Positions 46,834-58,398 of a stretch of 64,000 bases of DNA are shown here, piece after piece. A program made the translations under genes and the position numbers. The notes under the pieces are model-generated. The model was not told the origin of the DNA, made no database searches, and worked only from the letters and a program-made list of their open reading frames with translations. Numbering within the stretch: the first letter of the stretch is position 1; the number at the start of each line of letters is the position of its first letter. This stretch comes from Limonium bicolor (Eukaryota; Streptophyta; Magnoliopsida; Caryophyllales; Plumbaginaceae): contig CM041776.1 in the NCBI GenBank assembly GCA_023374045.1, positions 120,175,000 to 120,238,999 of the forward strand, in the 5' to 3' direction.

Positions 46834-49800
46834 ATGGAGCGTGACTGGATGTACGGTGATCGAGGGGATCACTATTTTGATGAGAAGCTGAAAGAGTTTC
46901 TCAAAGCGGCAGTGCAACACAAGACAGAAACAAAGGCGGACAATATTTCATGTCCTTGTGTTGACTGTGGGGTCGTAAGGAAATATGAAGACATTGAGGA
47001 AATTAGATTTCATCTTAAGTCCCGTGGATTCATGCCACATTACAGAAGATGGAATTTTCATGGAGAAACTGTTGCAGCTAGTGCTTCAACATCATCAAGT
47101 GCTCATGATCCACGTTACGCAAGTACCGCCCACACCTTCAATACCATCAATGAGTCGGTACCGTTAAGTGATTCAGGATTCGATGACAGTGAGACCACTC
47201 ACCATGATGAGCAAATGGATGAAATGTTAGAAAATGTTGCCGATACGTTTGTCGATAAGCCAGAAGAGTATCAAAGATTGTTGGACGCATCAAAGACACC
47301 TTTGTACCCTTCGTGCGTTAAATACACAAAATTGACTGTTGTACTTAATTTGTTCAACTTAAAGGGGAAATATGGAGTTGGTGACAAGTGTTTCACGTCA
47401 TTTCTAGAGCTGATACATGATATGCTTCCTGATGAGAATGGTCTTCCTACATCCACCTACGAGGCAAAGAAATGGATGTGTCCAATGGGAGTTGAATATA
47501 AAAAGATTCATGCTTGCCCAAATAACTGTGTGCTTTATAGGGGTGAATACGAACATCTAGACAAGTGTCCTAAATGTTTGTTGTCCCGGTACAAGGACAA
47601 GGATGAGGATTCCTCCTTTCAGAAAAAAAATCGTCCAGTGAAATTATTGTGGTACTTGCCGATAATTCCTAGATTCAAACGGTTGTTTGCCAACCCGAAA
47701 GATGCGAAGAACTTACGATGGCACGCGGATGGTAGAAAAATTGATGAAAAATTAAGACATCCTGCAGACGGACCTCAGTGGAGAAATATCAACAAAAAAT
47801 TCAAACATCATTTTGGGGATGAGGATAGGAATCTGAGACTTGGATTGTGTACCGATGGGATGAACCCGTATGGCACGTTGAGCAGTCAGCACAACACTTG
47901 GCCGGTGCTACTAGTGATCTACAATTTACCGTCATGGTTGTGCATGAAACGAAAATACATTATGTTATCACTCCTAATTTCTGGTCCAAAGCAACCTGGT
48001 CATAACATTGACGTATATCTTGCACCACTGATCGACGATCTGAACTTGTTGTGGAATGAAGGGACAGTGGTATATGATGCTCATGCGAAAGAAAATTTCA
48101 CACTGAAGGCGATGTTGTTCTGTACTGTTAACGACTTTCCTGCCTATGGGAACTTGTCAGGATACTCGGTGAAAGGATTCAAAGCGTGTCCGGTATGTGA
48201 GGATGACACATGTTCAGATCGTCTGAAGCACTGCGCAAAAATGTTTATATGTGTCATCGACGGTTTCTTCCAGTAGACCATCCTTACCGTTCGAGAAAGC
48301 GAAAGCTGTTCAACAATGAGCCCGAGACTCGTGTGGCTCGTCTGCCTTTGAATTCAGAGGAAGTGTATGCAAAGGTAAAAGACATTGAAAATGTCTTTGG
48401 AAACACATCCAAGCCGCCGAAGAACATTTGGAAAAAACGTTCCATTTTTTGGGATCTACCGTATTGGCGGCATCTGCCTGTTCGACATTGTTTGGATATC
48501 ATGCACATTGTGAAGAACGTCGGTGAGGCAGTGTGTGGTACTTTGCTCAACATACCCGGCAAGACGAAAGACGGATTGAAGGTGAGGAGAGATATGCAAG
48601 AGTTGCGCATACGGAAAGAACTACACCCAATAGAGGATGAGAAGCGAACATATCTACCTCCTGCGTGTTATACCCTCTCTAAGAGTGAAAAATTAAGTTT
48701 TTGCAAGTGTTTGCACACATTGAAGGTACCATCTGGGTACTCTTCAAACTGGAAGAACCTAGTTTCTATGAAGGATTTGAAACTGTTAGGCATGAAATCT
48801 CATGATTATCATGTGTTAATGTTGCATCTTCTTCCAGTTGCAATACGAGGGATATTACCAGAAAATGTCAGAAATGCTCTAACTCGATTATGTTTCTTCT
48901 TCAACGCTGTCTGCTGCAAGGCAATTGACTCAGACACCCTCGATGATCTACAACATGAAATTGTTGTGACAATATGCCAGCTTGAGATTTATTTCCCACC
49001 ATCTTTCTTCGACATAATGGTGCATTTAGTAGTGCATATTGTCCGAGAGATCAAATATTGTGGTCCGGTCTACTTACGTTACATGTATCCTTTCGAAAGA
49101 TATATGGGGATTCTGAAGGGTAGAATGAAAAACAGATATAGACCTGAAGGCAGTATCATCGAAGCAACAGTGACTGAGGAAGTCACAGAATTCGTGACAA
49201 GTTATTTGAACGATGCAGAGTCAATTGGTATTCCCATACCACGTCACCATGGTAGATTTAAGGGTAAAGGAGTTATTGGCAAAAAGGTTGTTCGTATCTC
49301 TTGTGATCTTATTAATCAGGCACATTTGTTTGTACTACAACACCTTGAGGTTGTTGAACCCTACTTCGATATTCACATTGCCGAGTTGAGTCGACAAAAC
49401 CCTACCAAAAACCGTATCTGGCTTAAAAAAGAACAAAATCGAGTATTCGTCCAATGGTTTAAGGAATATGTGTTTGAGCAAGCTTCATTGAACCCCGAAG
49501 ATGTCAGTGAAGAAATCAGATGTCTAGCTGTTGGTTCTGGAACAGATGTTGTATCGTTTGAAGGGTATGACATTAATGGATGCACATACTACACTGCATG
49601 CCAAGATGCTAAATCAATACATCAGAACAGTGGGGTAAAAATTGAAGCATCGGTGACTGAATATGGTCTAGGTTACCAGGTTCAACCAATGAGCAGTAGT
49701 AGTTGGTATTATGGTGTGATAGAGGACATATGGGAACTAAACTATCACATTGATTCGTTTCTATTGTTCCGCTGCAATTGGGTGGACAACCGACATGGAC

Positions 49801-49879
49801 TCCAAAATGATAAAGGACTTATTTTGGTTGATCTTTCACGTGTTACAACTAATAAGGAAGATCAGTTTGTGTTGGGTAA
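46834..49879 (+). pseudogene. CACTA transposase TNP2-like, main part
   Basis: TNP2 is the transposase of plant CACTA elements. From the ATG at 46834: an N-terminal Transpos_assoc domain (DWMYGDRGD, then CPCVDCG and GFMPHYRRWNFHGE), then the Transposase_21 core (KLRHPADGPQW, GLCTDGMNPYG, SGYSVKGFKACPVCEDD). Near 48237 the frame shifts by one base, and the second part reads on as VYMCHRRFLPVDHPY, HCLDIMHIVKNV. DUF4218 follows (VHLVVHIVREIKYCGPVYLR, YPFERYMGILKG) and then DUF4216 (YYGVIEDIWELNYH), which is cut after FVLG at 49879 by an LTR element. About 1,000 codons in total are typical. The frameshift and the 4-kb insertion disable it. Confidence 0.9.
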
Positions 49880-51454
49880 TGCTAACTAAGATTTTAGTAG
49901 GTAATATATACACATTTAAGTATAGAATTTAAACAGAAACATAGAGAATAAATCAAGAATGTGCCGGGCGTAACTTACCCGGCACCAAGCACGGCAATAC
50001 ATAATTATAAGGAAAACCTACTCAATCTATACGGGTAGCAAACCAAAACCCGGTCAAAAGTAGCAGGGAAGCATATTAAGACCAAGCAAGTCGAACCCTA
50101 GGGACTTGTATAGAAATTAGTCCTAGCCTTGGTAATTACTAAGTAAAGAGGGGGGAAAATGATAGATTTTTCTAATTCTAGTAAAACTAACAAAACTAAA
50201 TGGTATCTACAATGAATTTATTCTTGATTAAGGGAGTAAACCATCTAAGCATCAATATGAACTCGAAACATAAACACAAGCCTTCGAATTAACCAACAAC
50301 TGAACACGCCGGGTGTCCTGCCGGATACCACTTGCACGGCATATTCAAAGACATTGAATATGCCGGACATTGGCCACCCGGCAGTGCATCCGGCATAGTC
50401 ATATTGCATATTCTTTTTCCAGTTTCCGAGAAGAAAACAGAAAACTCATTACCTATTAACAAACCGAGCATATATCATGCCACGAAATGAACAAAGTAAT
50501 GGGAAATGTGGGTTAATTCTCACTCTAACTACTAACTCTTAATTCATAAGAAGGGAGTAGGAAGATCATTAAGAGAGTCTAACCTATCTTACTTGGGTTT
50601 TGTCTTCCACAAGTAAGAATTGCATGAAGAGAAAAAGAGATCAACCTATTCTCTTTCAATAAGAACCATACTCTTAATAAACTTGAAAATCATATTAGAA
50701 GATCATATTGTTTTACAAAAGGAGTTTCATCCCAACCAAGAACAGAAGGAACTACTACTCAATCACCCATGAATTGAAGAAGGAAATACAAGAAGAAGGG
50801 AGAGTTTTGACATGGCCTTCACCCTCTAAATCTTCTTCCAAATCTTCTTCTTCTTCTCTTGAATGATTGTGCAGCAGTTCTTCAGTCGAAAATGCGTCTA
50901 TTCTGTGGAGTAAGTGTGTGGAAATATGGTAGAATGAATACCAAAATGTTCAGCCTCTTGCGCCCTTTTATAGACAAAATTTCTTCGGATGCCGGGTCGC
51001 ATGCCGGGTCTATTTCATCCGGCATCAGGATTAAACACGTGCTATTTCCGTAACGGTCGAAACCGTCCTGGCGCGAAAAGTCACTTATGCCGGACATATT
51101 CCATCCGGCATCACACGGCATCGACTATTTGGATAACGGCAAATAACCGACATCTTTTGGTAGACAGGCGCGTCTTTTACTTATGCCGGATACAACATAC
51201 CCGGCACCATGTCCGGCGATGTCCCATTTCTGCTGCGTACTTGTGCCGTGCATGAGCGATCCGGCTTTAATCCGGCAAGGCTTGGTTTTTGATGAAAAAC
51301 TTGCTCCTTGCATGAAAAACATCAAGAGCATTAGTCTGAACATATAAAATGACTTCTTATATAAATTAATGCAAATACTAACTATTCTAACCTTATTTTA
51401 ACTAATAATACTACAAATCTAGCTTATAAAATATGATAAGTCTACGGCTTATCA
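49880..51454 (-). repeat. 3' LTR of the nested element (1,575 bp)
   Basis: It contains many TGCCGG/CCGGCA palindromes, clustered at 49963-49995, 50308-50396 and 50993-51275. TATA box complement CTTTTATA lies at 50965-50972. Small indels distinguish it from the other LTR. Confidence 0.92.
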
Positions 51455-52310
51455 AGGCCCTACACTTACCTTTTGCTAGTCCTCGAGCAAAATTAAATCA
51501 AGAAAGAGTAACTACTTGTGCAAAAAAATAAACTTTAGAATGGCAATGAGATATTTCTTTCCTAACAACTTGATTCTCAATCAAGCATCACTTAATCTTT
51601 CTCATTCTATCAATAATATACAAGTGGGTAAGTAGTAAAAACATTCAATCTCAAAAATGGAACAAGAACTCATGGGCTATTTTGTATAAGGGGTTTTTTT
51701 TTGCATCTCTCTTCTTCCGGTTTCCAACATTCAGCTCTATTTTTCAAGAGTTTCTGAATGTGGCCAAGACTCTCATCATGGTTTTTTTTTATTATTATCC
51801 AGCCCTATTTTTCGAGGGTTTCTGAATCTAACCATGATCGTTTTTTCATTTTAAAGAACGGGGAATTTAGGAGAAAAACAAAAGGAAAAACTCTCGTTTT
51901 TTTCTGAGGCAATCTTGCAACCTCACAATGCTTCATATATTTTTTGGAAGAGGTTTCTTCTCTTTTTCTTTTTCGAAGCTTCTTTTTTTTATCACCCTTT
52001 TCTAAGATTTTCACCCATAAGATCTGAACTATTTTGAAAAGGAAAGAAAAGATATATTACCCAAAAGTAGATCAAGGATAAAAATAGAAGTAAGGTCATA
52101 TACTCATGTTAACAGAAGGAATCATGAAGTGAGAAAATAATATCTAAAGGTCATTAGAAAGCTTACCTCTTGAGAGAACAAATATTTAGCCGTCCCTAAT
52201 GTCAACTTTAGTTAGAGACAAACAAAAAGTTTAGTAGAAGGTTAATAAACTTAAAACTTACTATATTGGATAAACTAGACATGCTATAAACGTTTTTTTT
52301 AAGGGCATTT
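51455..52310 (-). other. Interior of the nested LTR element
   Basis: Non-coding, 856 bases. It holds an imperfect duplication, TCTATTTTTCAAGAGTTTCTG (51736) and CCTATTTTTCGAGGGTTTCT (51805), and several T-runs. Confidence 0.6.
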
Positions 52311-53909
52311 TGCTAACTAAGATTTTAGTAGGTAATATATACACATTTAAGTATAGAATTTAAACAGAAACATAGAGAATAAATCAAGAATGTGCCGGGC
52401 GAACTTACCCGGCACCAAGCACGGCAATACATAATTATAAAGGAAAACCTACTCAATCTATACGGGTAGCAAACCAAAACCCGGTCAAAAGTAGCAGGAA
52501 GCATATTAAGACCAAGCAAGTCGAACCCTAGGGACTTGTATAGAAAATTAGTCCTAGCCTTGGTAATTACTAAGTAAAGAGGGGGGGGAAAATGATAGAT
52601 TTTTCTAATTCTAGTAAAACTAACAAAACTAAATGGTATCTACAATGAATTTATTCTTGATTAAGGGAGAGTTTGTAGGAGTGTGTATTAAGGGTAAAAC
52701 CATCTAAGCATCAATATGAACTCAAACATAAACACAAGCCTTCGAATTGAAACCAACAACTGAACACGCCGGGTGTCCTGTCCGGATACCACTTGCACGG
52801 CATATCAAAGACATTGAATATGCCGGACCATTGGCCACCCGGCAGTGCATCCGGTCATAGTCATTGCATAGTATTTTTCCAGTTTCCGAGGAAGAAAACA
52901 GAAAACTCATTACCTATTAACAAACCGAGCATATAATGCCACGAAATGAACAAAGTAATGGGAAAATGTGGGTAATTCCACTCTAACTACTAACTTAATT
53001 CATAAGAAGGGAGTAGAGGGTAGAAGATCATTAAAGAGTCTAACCTATTTACTTGGGTTTTGTCTTCCACAAGTAAGAATTGCATGAAGAGAAAAAGATC
53101 AAACCTATTCTCTTTCAATAGAACCATCTTAATAACTTGAAAATCATATTAGAAGATCATATTGTTTTACAAAAGGAGTTTCATCCCAACCAAGAACATA
53201 AGGATAACTACTAATCACAAATGAATTGAAGAAGGAAATACAAGAAGAAGGGAGAGTTTTGACATGGCCTTCACCCTCTAAATCTTCTTCCAAATCTTCT
53301 TCTTCTTCTCTTGAATGGTTGTGCAGCAGTTCTTCAGTCGAAAATGCGTCTATTCTGTGGAGTAAGTGTGTGGAAATATGGTAGAATGAATACCAAAATG
53401 TTCAGCCTCTTGCGCCCTTTTATAGACAAAATTTCTTCGGATGCCGGGTCGCATGCCGGGTCTATTTCATCCGGCATCAGGATTAAACACGTGCTATTTC
53501 CGTAACGGTCGAAACCGTCCTGGCGCGAAAAGTCACTTATGCCGGACATATTCCATCCGGCATCACACCCGGCATCGACTATTTGGATAACGGCAAATAA
53601 CCGACATCTTTTGGTAGACAGGCGCGTCTTTTACTTATGCCGGATACAACATACCCGGCACCATGTCCGGCGACGTCCCATTTCTGCTGCGTACTTGTGC
53701 CGTGCATGAGCGATCCGGCTTTATATCCGGCAAGGCTTGGTTTTTGATGAAAAACTTGCTCCTTGCATGAAAAACATCAAGAGCATTAGTCTGAACATAT
53801 AAAATGACTTCTTATATAAATTAATGCAAATACTATCTATTCTAACCTTATTTTAACTAATAATACTACAAATCTAGCTTATAAAATATGATAAGTCTAC
53901 GGCTTATCA
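52311..53909 (-). repeat. 5' LTR of the nested element (1,599 bp)
   Basis: Same as 49880-51454 apart from small indels and an extra stretch GAGTTTGTAGGAGTGTGTAT near 52669-52690. TATA complement at 53417-53424. On the element strand the GCCGG palindromes at 53440-53725 lie just upstream of the TATA box, i.e. in U3. Confidence 0.92.
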
Positions 53910-53914
53910 GGTAA

Positions 53915-54164
53915 AGACTGTGACCAGGTGTTTTATGTTGAAGACCCAAAAGCTAGTAGATGGTATGTTGTTCTTCCAGGGAGAAGACCGGTTTTGTTTG
54001 AGGATGAAAACAACGACGATGATGATAATGAGATGATAGATGAAACAGTATCATTGCATACAGGGTTGCATGATTCAACTGATGATTTACAAAATGATGA
54101 TGTTCAGACCATCTACGCTCGATCAGACCATAATGAGGGGGTTTGGGTAGAAAACAGATCATGA
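53915..54164 (+). pseudogene. TNP2 C-terminal end (continues 46834-49879)
   Basis: After the second GGTAA the DUF4216 pattern resumes: QVFYVEDPKASRWYVVLPGR, then an acidic tail (DENNDDDDNEMIDE) and a stop at 54162-54164. The gene is in register with the part before the insertion if one GGTAA is counted. Confidence 0.88.
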
Positions 54165-54324
54165 TATATGTTACTATGTCTATGTAACACCATTGGTTGA
54201 AATTACATTATATAATTTGTATTATTGTTGTTACAATGTTATCAGAATTAATTATTTATGTTTATTTTTGCAATTATACATCATTCCATGAATATTGATC
54301 TAATGGGTGTGTTTTTTTCCTCAG

Positions 54325-57300
54325 TGGATGATGATCCTATTGATGATCCTATATGACAGCTGCTCCTGACTGGGGAAACTCAGCCACAGCAGAGTAGACC
54401 GGCAAAACGCACCACACGAGGTGGTAAAAAGAAATCAAAGAAAGCAGACATAGAGACCACCCAACAGCAGACTGAGACAGCTGGGCCTTCACAGGAAGCT
54501 CAAGAGATACAAGTTGCTCCTCCGCCTCTCAAGAAACCCAAAAAACGAGGGGCAACCCGTGGGCTGAAAGCAAATAGAGGCCCCCCGACGAAGCCTTTGG
54601 AGTTCAATGAGTTTAATCAGCCCACGGGTACTTGGAAAAATGATTTCACTGCTCTAGCTAGGCATTTGGTGAGTACATATTTCAATATAAACCACCATTG
54701 GAAGCAAGTGCCTCAAGCGTTGAAGGAGCAGATATTTGAACGTCTCAAGGTATTTGTTACACTTAATAGTTTGTTTTAAGATGTATATAGTTACTATTTT
54801 ACACGAATCCATTTTTTTTGCATATAGGACCGATTCAGTATAGATCCTTCTATGAAGGATGATGTGATGAAGGGGATTGCCACACAGTTTAAAGACTTCA
54901 GATCTCTGCTCACGAGGCAGTACATTTACTGTGAGGAGCCCGCAGAGATAGAGGAGGTAGAAGGTGAAGAAGTGGATGATCGGAGACCACCGTGGCAAAA
55001 ATATGATGGTATTACTGAAGAGCAGTGGAATGAGTTTGTTGAGAAGCGTTTGACCCTTGAGTTCAAGGTGAGTTTCACACTAGTAGTTGTTCTTTTGTAT
55101 GATAAATGTTTAAAGTGTCCTTAGAGTTCATTTGGTTAATTCATCTTTTTTCATATATTATTTGCATAATTGTCTTTTCATACATATATGTAGGCTATAC
55201 GTGAGAAACAACAACAAAATGCAAAAAAAAATCGTTACCCCCATCACATGGGTGTACAAGTATTGCTCAGCGTGTGCCGCAGTGGGAGAAAGAGGGGTTG
55301 TTGCCAGCTGGTTCGAATGTCAGCGAACGAAGGATGAAGGTTTGGGACTTAAGTCGACGGAAGAAACCTTCAAATCCGGCGGCACCTGCTGAGTATGATG
55401 ACGCCACGAGAGAAGTCATCAACCAAATGGTAAGTGATTTTTAGTATAAAAAATGTTTATTATATTTATAGAGTAACAATAGCAGTTAAATAAACTGAAG
55501 TATCCTTATTGACTTATTGAACTCCATAACAGGAAGAGTTAAGCTCCCAGATCACCCAAGGCACTTGGCAGCCCGTTAGGCAGGATGATCCACTTTCCCG
55601 CGCTCTCGGAAAGAAGGATCATCCGGGTCGTGCAGTAGGCTTTGGTGGTCATGTCGGTATATGCCAAGCCTTCGGTAATCCTGGGTCCAGACACAGTGCT
55701 GGAGGGAGCATTACATATGAGGAGCACTTACGCCAGAATGCGGAGCTTGAGCAGCGACTACGAAATGAATTTCAGTAGTCAATCGCTCAAGCTATGGAGA
55801 TGATGCGATCTGAGAGGATGAGTCAGGAGGTTTCTAGACCGCCAGATCAGGCACAAGCATCAGAGCCCGCAGCAGTGCCTCCCAGTAGTGTTCACTCCGT
55901 CAACCCATTTCCATATTCATCTCTCAAGGTTAGAACAACATGTTAACTACAAATACAAAAAAAAACAAATTATACACTTGTTTATGTGCATCTAAAATCT
56001 TTAATTTTGAAAATTTAGCAACCGATTGACTGCACATTGTTCCAAGTGATTGGCGTTGACGAAGTCGAAGTAGGGTGGGGAAAACTTTTCAAGTCTTCTG
56101 CTGGAGACACCGTGAGGAATGCAGCGCTCCGAGAGTACCATGCCCGGGTGCTTGTTGAAGGTTACGCGCTTGCTTACGCGGATTATCAGCTACCGGTGCC
56201 CAGTGCAGACATATCCACCCTTCGTCAAGCTGAATCCATGACAGTACAGTGGCCCTGTAGATTGATTAAGCTTGGGGAGCAGCAGGTAACCCCATGAAAA
56301 AACTTATTCTTTAACATATCCTAGAGTAGAAACATATACTTATTAAATTAATATATTAGGAGCACATTCAATCAAATTCTGATAAGGCAAAAGGAAAGAG
56401 AGTTGTTGTTGCACCAGCTAATCCTTCGATGGCATCCGCGACTAGAGTTGTGATGAGATCAAATTTGCTACAACCGGCGGTTCTGAATGTCTTACCCCCC
56501 AAGCTGAAACTGTTGCACTCCACACTGTTGATGACGCCGCCAGCAAGAGATTCGGTTACAATGGAACCAAGGCCGGATCTTTTTTACTATGCAGGTGCTC
56601 AGAGTTTTGAAATCTATCTTACTGATTTTGTGGAGTTGTTCACGAAGGATTGGTTGAGTGCGTCGATTCTCAAATCGGCTTGCATGTGAGTAATTAGCAT
56701 ACCTTGTACACATTTTACTCTGTATATTTGAAAATTAAATTCATAATATTGGTTTCTTTATATTGTGCAGGTTTATTGATGACAAGGCGGTCCAAGTACA
56801 TGAGAATAGTAGTTTCGGGTTCTTATGCCCTGACTACTGTTCTGAAGCTAATATGGGATCTGACCCCCAAGCTTTGGTCCAGTACTTGTCGACTGTGATA
56901 CATGCGTGTGCAGTTGCTGATAAATCTTACATAATGCTGCCTCTTCATCAAGGGTAGGAATTTTATCTAATGTTAAGTTAGTTTAAAAATTATGATATTT
57001 GTATTATGTAATTGATTGAATTAAGTTCTGCTTGTATTGTAATTTATGAACAGCCGACACTGGTCTTTGCTCGTTCTTTGTCTAAAAAGCCCAAGAGTCC
57101 TGCAGCTTGACTCAGCATCTCGGCATCCCAAGAGGCCACTTATATATAACATGTTGATGAGGTGATGAATTTACTTAACTTGATTAATTATCAATTTTTA
57201 GTTATTTCTTAATCATCCGGTTGATAACTTTTACTTTATCCGTGCGTATGAATTCTAGTGCCTTTGTATCTATACTAACGCATATCCGGGGAGAGAGAGT

Positions 57301-57758
57301 TAAGAAGATTCCGTGGAATGTAGTCAAGGTATTTTTGTAGTCCTTATTCAAATTTTGTAATATGTTCATTAGTTTTAAAATAGGAACAATATTATAATTT
57401 ATGTGTTAAATAGATTTTGAATATGTACGTATATACATGTGCAGTGTCCACAGCAGCCGGGAGGTTCGGAATGTGGCTACTATGTCATTCGATTTATGAG
57501 TGACTTGATAGCGGGACCGAGACTCTTGCCAGAGAAGTCTCTAGACAAGGTAAGTAGCATTCTCGAAATTTTTGGTTTTGTAGATAATTTTTAACATTGA
57601 TTCTTAAACTCAAAGTATTATTATCAACTAATCATATTTCTTTTTGTGTTAATTTCAAGGCTTTTGAAGAGTTGGTAGACGGTTACAACGAAGGACATAT
57701 AACCGAGGTGCTCGAAGAATGGGCAGAATTCATGAGCGTTAATGTAGGTTGCTTTTAG
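54325..57758 (+). pseudogene. CACTA second gene: Transposase_24 region plus Ulp1-like (C48) cysteine protease domain
   Basis: Exons by splice signals: 54325-54749, 54828-55067, 55194-55429, 55533-55928, 56019-56285, 56360-56685, 56771-56953, 57054-57161, 57259-57328, 57445-57549, 57660-57758. A basic N-terminus (RTTRGGKKKSKK) leads to EFNEFNQPTGTWKNDFTALA and later QDDPLSRALGKKDHPGR, the Transposase_24 (Ptta/En/Spm) pattern. The C-terminal half has the Ulp1/C48 triad: His in RHWSLLVL, Asp in LQLDS, Cys in GGSECGYYVIRF. Lesions: TGA at 54354-54356 near the start, one base apparently missing near 55258, TAG at 55776-55778. All three protease residues remain. An upstream first exon was not found. 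C48 domains are common in plant CACTA and Mutator elements; their role is not settled. Confidence 0.85.
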
Positions 57759-58019
57759 GTTTTGGTAGGATTGAGTAGGATGATTTTGAAATTCTCATGA
57801 AACAATTGTGGTTTCTGTAAAGTTTTTGTTGATGTTTGATTTATTTGCTCAAATTTGTAAATGTAAGTGGATTATTGCCCGTAGATAGGTTTGGTGGCTA
57901 TTGAAATGGTGAAATGGTTGATCTAATGCCCCACTGTGGTGGCATTGTTAATTGCTATATCTTAACAGGTTTGTTTGACTTTGGGTGTGTGTGAATTGTA
58001 GGGGTGGAATGGAAAAAAA
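57759..58019 (+). other. CACTA 3' untranslated region
   Basis: T-rich sequence after the last stop up to the right subterminal repeats. No ORF. Confidence 0.5.
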
Positions 58020-58023
58020 AAAA

Positions 58024-58387
58024 AAGAACACCCTATTGCAGCGGTTCTTAGTAAGAACCGCTGCAATAGGCCCTGTCAATATTTTCTGAAGAGACCCTAT
58101 CGCAGCGGTTCCTTCAACAACCGCTGCGATAGGTTGTTTTTTTTTAAAAAAAGGTCTAACGCAGCGGTTCTTTTAACAACCGCTGCGGTAGAGTACCTAC
58201 TGCAGCGGTTGTAGAACCGCTACGGTAGGTACCTACCGCAGCGGTTGTTAAAAGAACCGCTGCATTAGAGTACCTACCGCAGCAGTTCTACAACCGCTGC
58301 GGTAACACCTACCGCAGCGGCACCCATCGCAGTGGTTTTCAACCGCTGCCATAGGTACCAAACAACCGCTGCGGTAGGGTCTTTTTC
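58024..58387. repeat. CACTA right subterminal repeats
   Basis: About eight inverted pairs of CTACCGCAGCGGTT-like motifs. Within most pairs the arms share the same variant (for example CCTATTGCAGCGG with CCGCTGCAATAGG), so each pair is an almost perfect hairpin. Confidence 0.88.
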
Positions 58388-58398
58388 TACTAGTGCAT

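Larger units (their letters stand above)
49880..53909 (-). mobile_element. Short LTR retroelement (non-autonomous) inserted in TNP2
   Basis: Direct repeats 49880-51454 and 52311-53909, each TGCTAACTAAG...GGCTTATCA, enclose only 856 bases; target duplication GGTAA (49875-49879 and 53910-53914). Minus orientation is shown by TATA box CTATAAAAGG on that strand in each LTR and by a PPT-side phrase TTTGCTCGAGGACTAGCAAA followed by AAGTGTAGGG, resembling Athila/Tat-type Ty3/gypsy ends (inference). The interior is far too short for gag-pol, so it depends on enzymes from elsewhere. No clear PBS. Confidence 0.92.
44119..58395 (+). mobile_element. CACTA (En/Spm) transposon, 14.3 kb, complete ends
   Basis: It starts CACTAGTA and ends TACTAGTG, with target duplication CAT at 44116-44118 and 58396-58398, inside the LARD2 interior. 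Both ends carry palindromic CCGCAGCGG-type subterminal repeats. It holds two genes on the plus strand: TNP2-like (46834-54164, interrupted) and a Transposase_24/Ulp1-like gene (54325-57758). A 4-kb LTR element sits inside TNP2 at 49880-53909. Both genes carry disabling changes, but the ends are intact, so it could perhaps still be mobilised in trans. Confidence 0.95.

Noticed and set aside
51805..52014. Lys-rich minus-strand frame inside the short LTR element
   Set aside because: It comes from T-runs on the plus strand. Composition-driven, with no gag or other motif.
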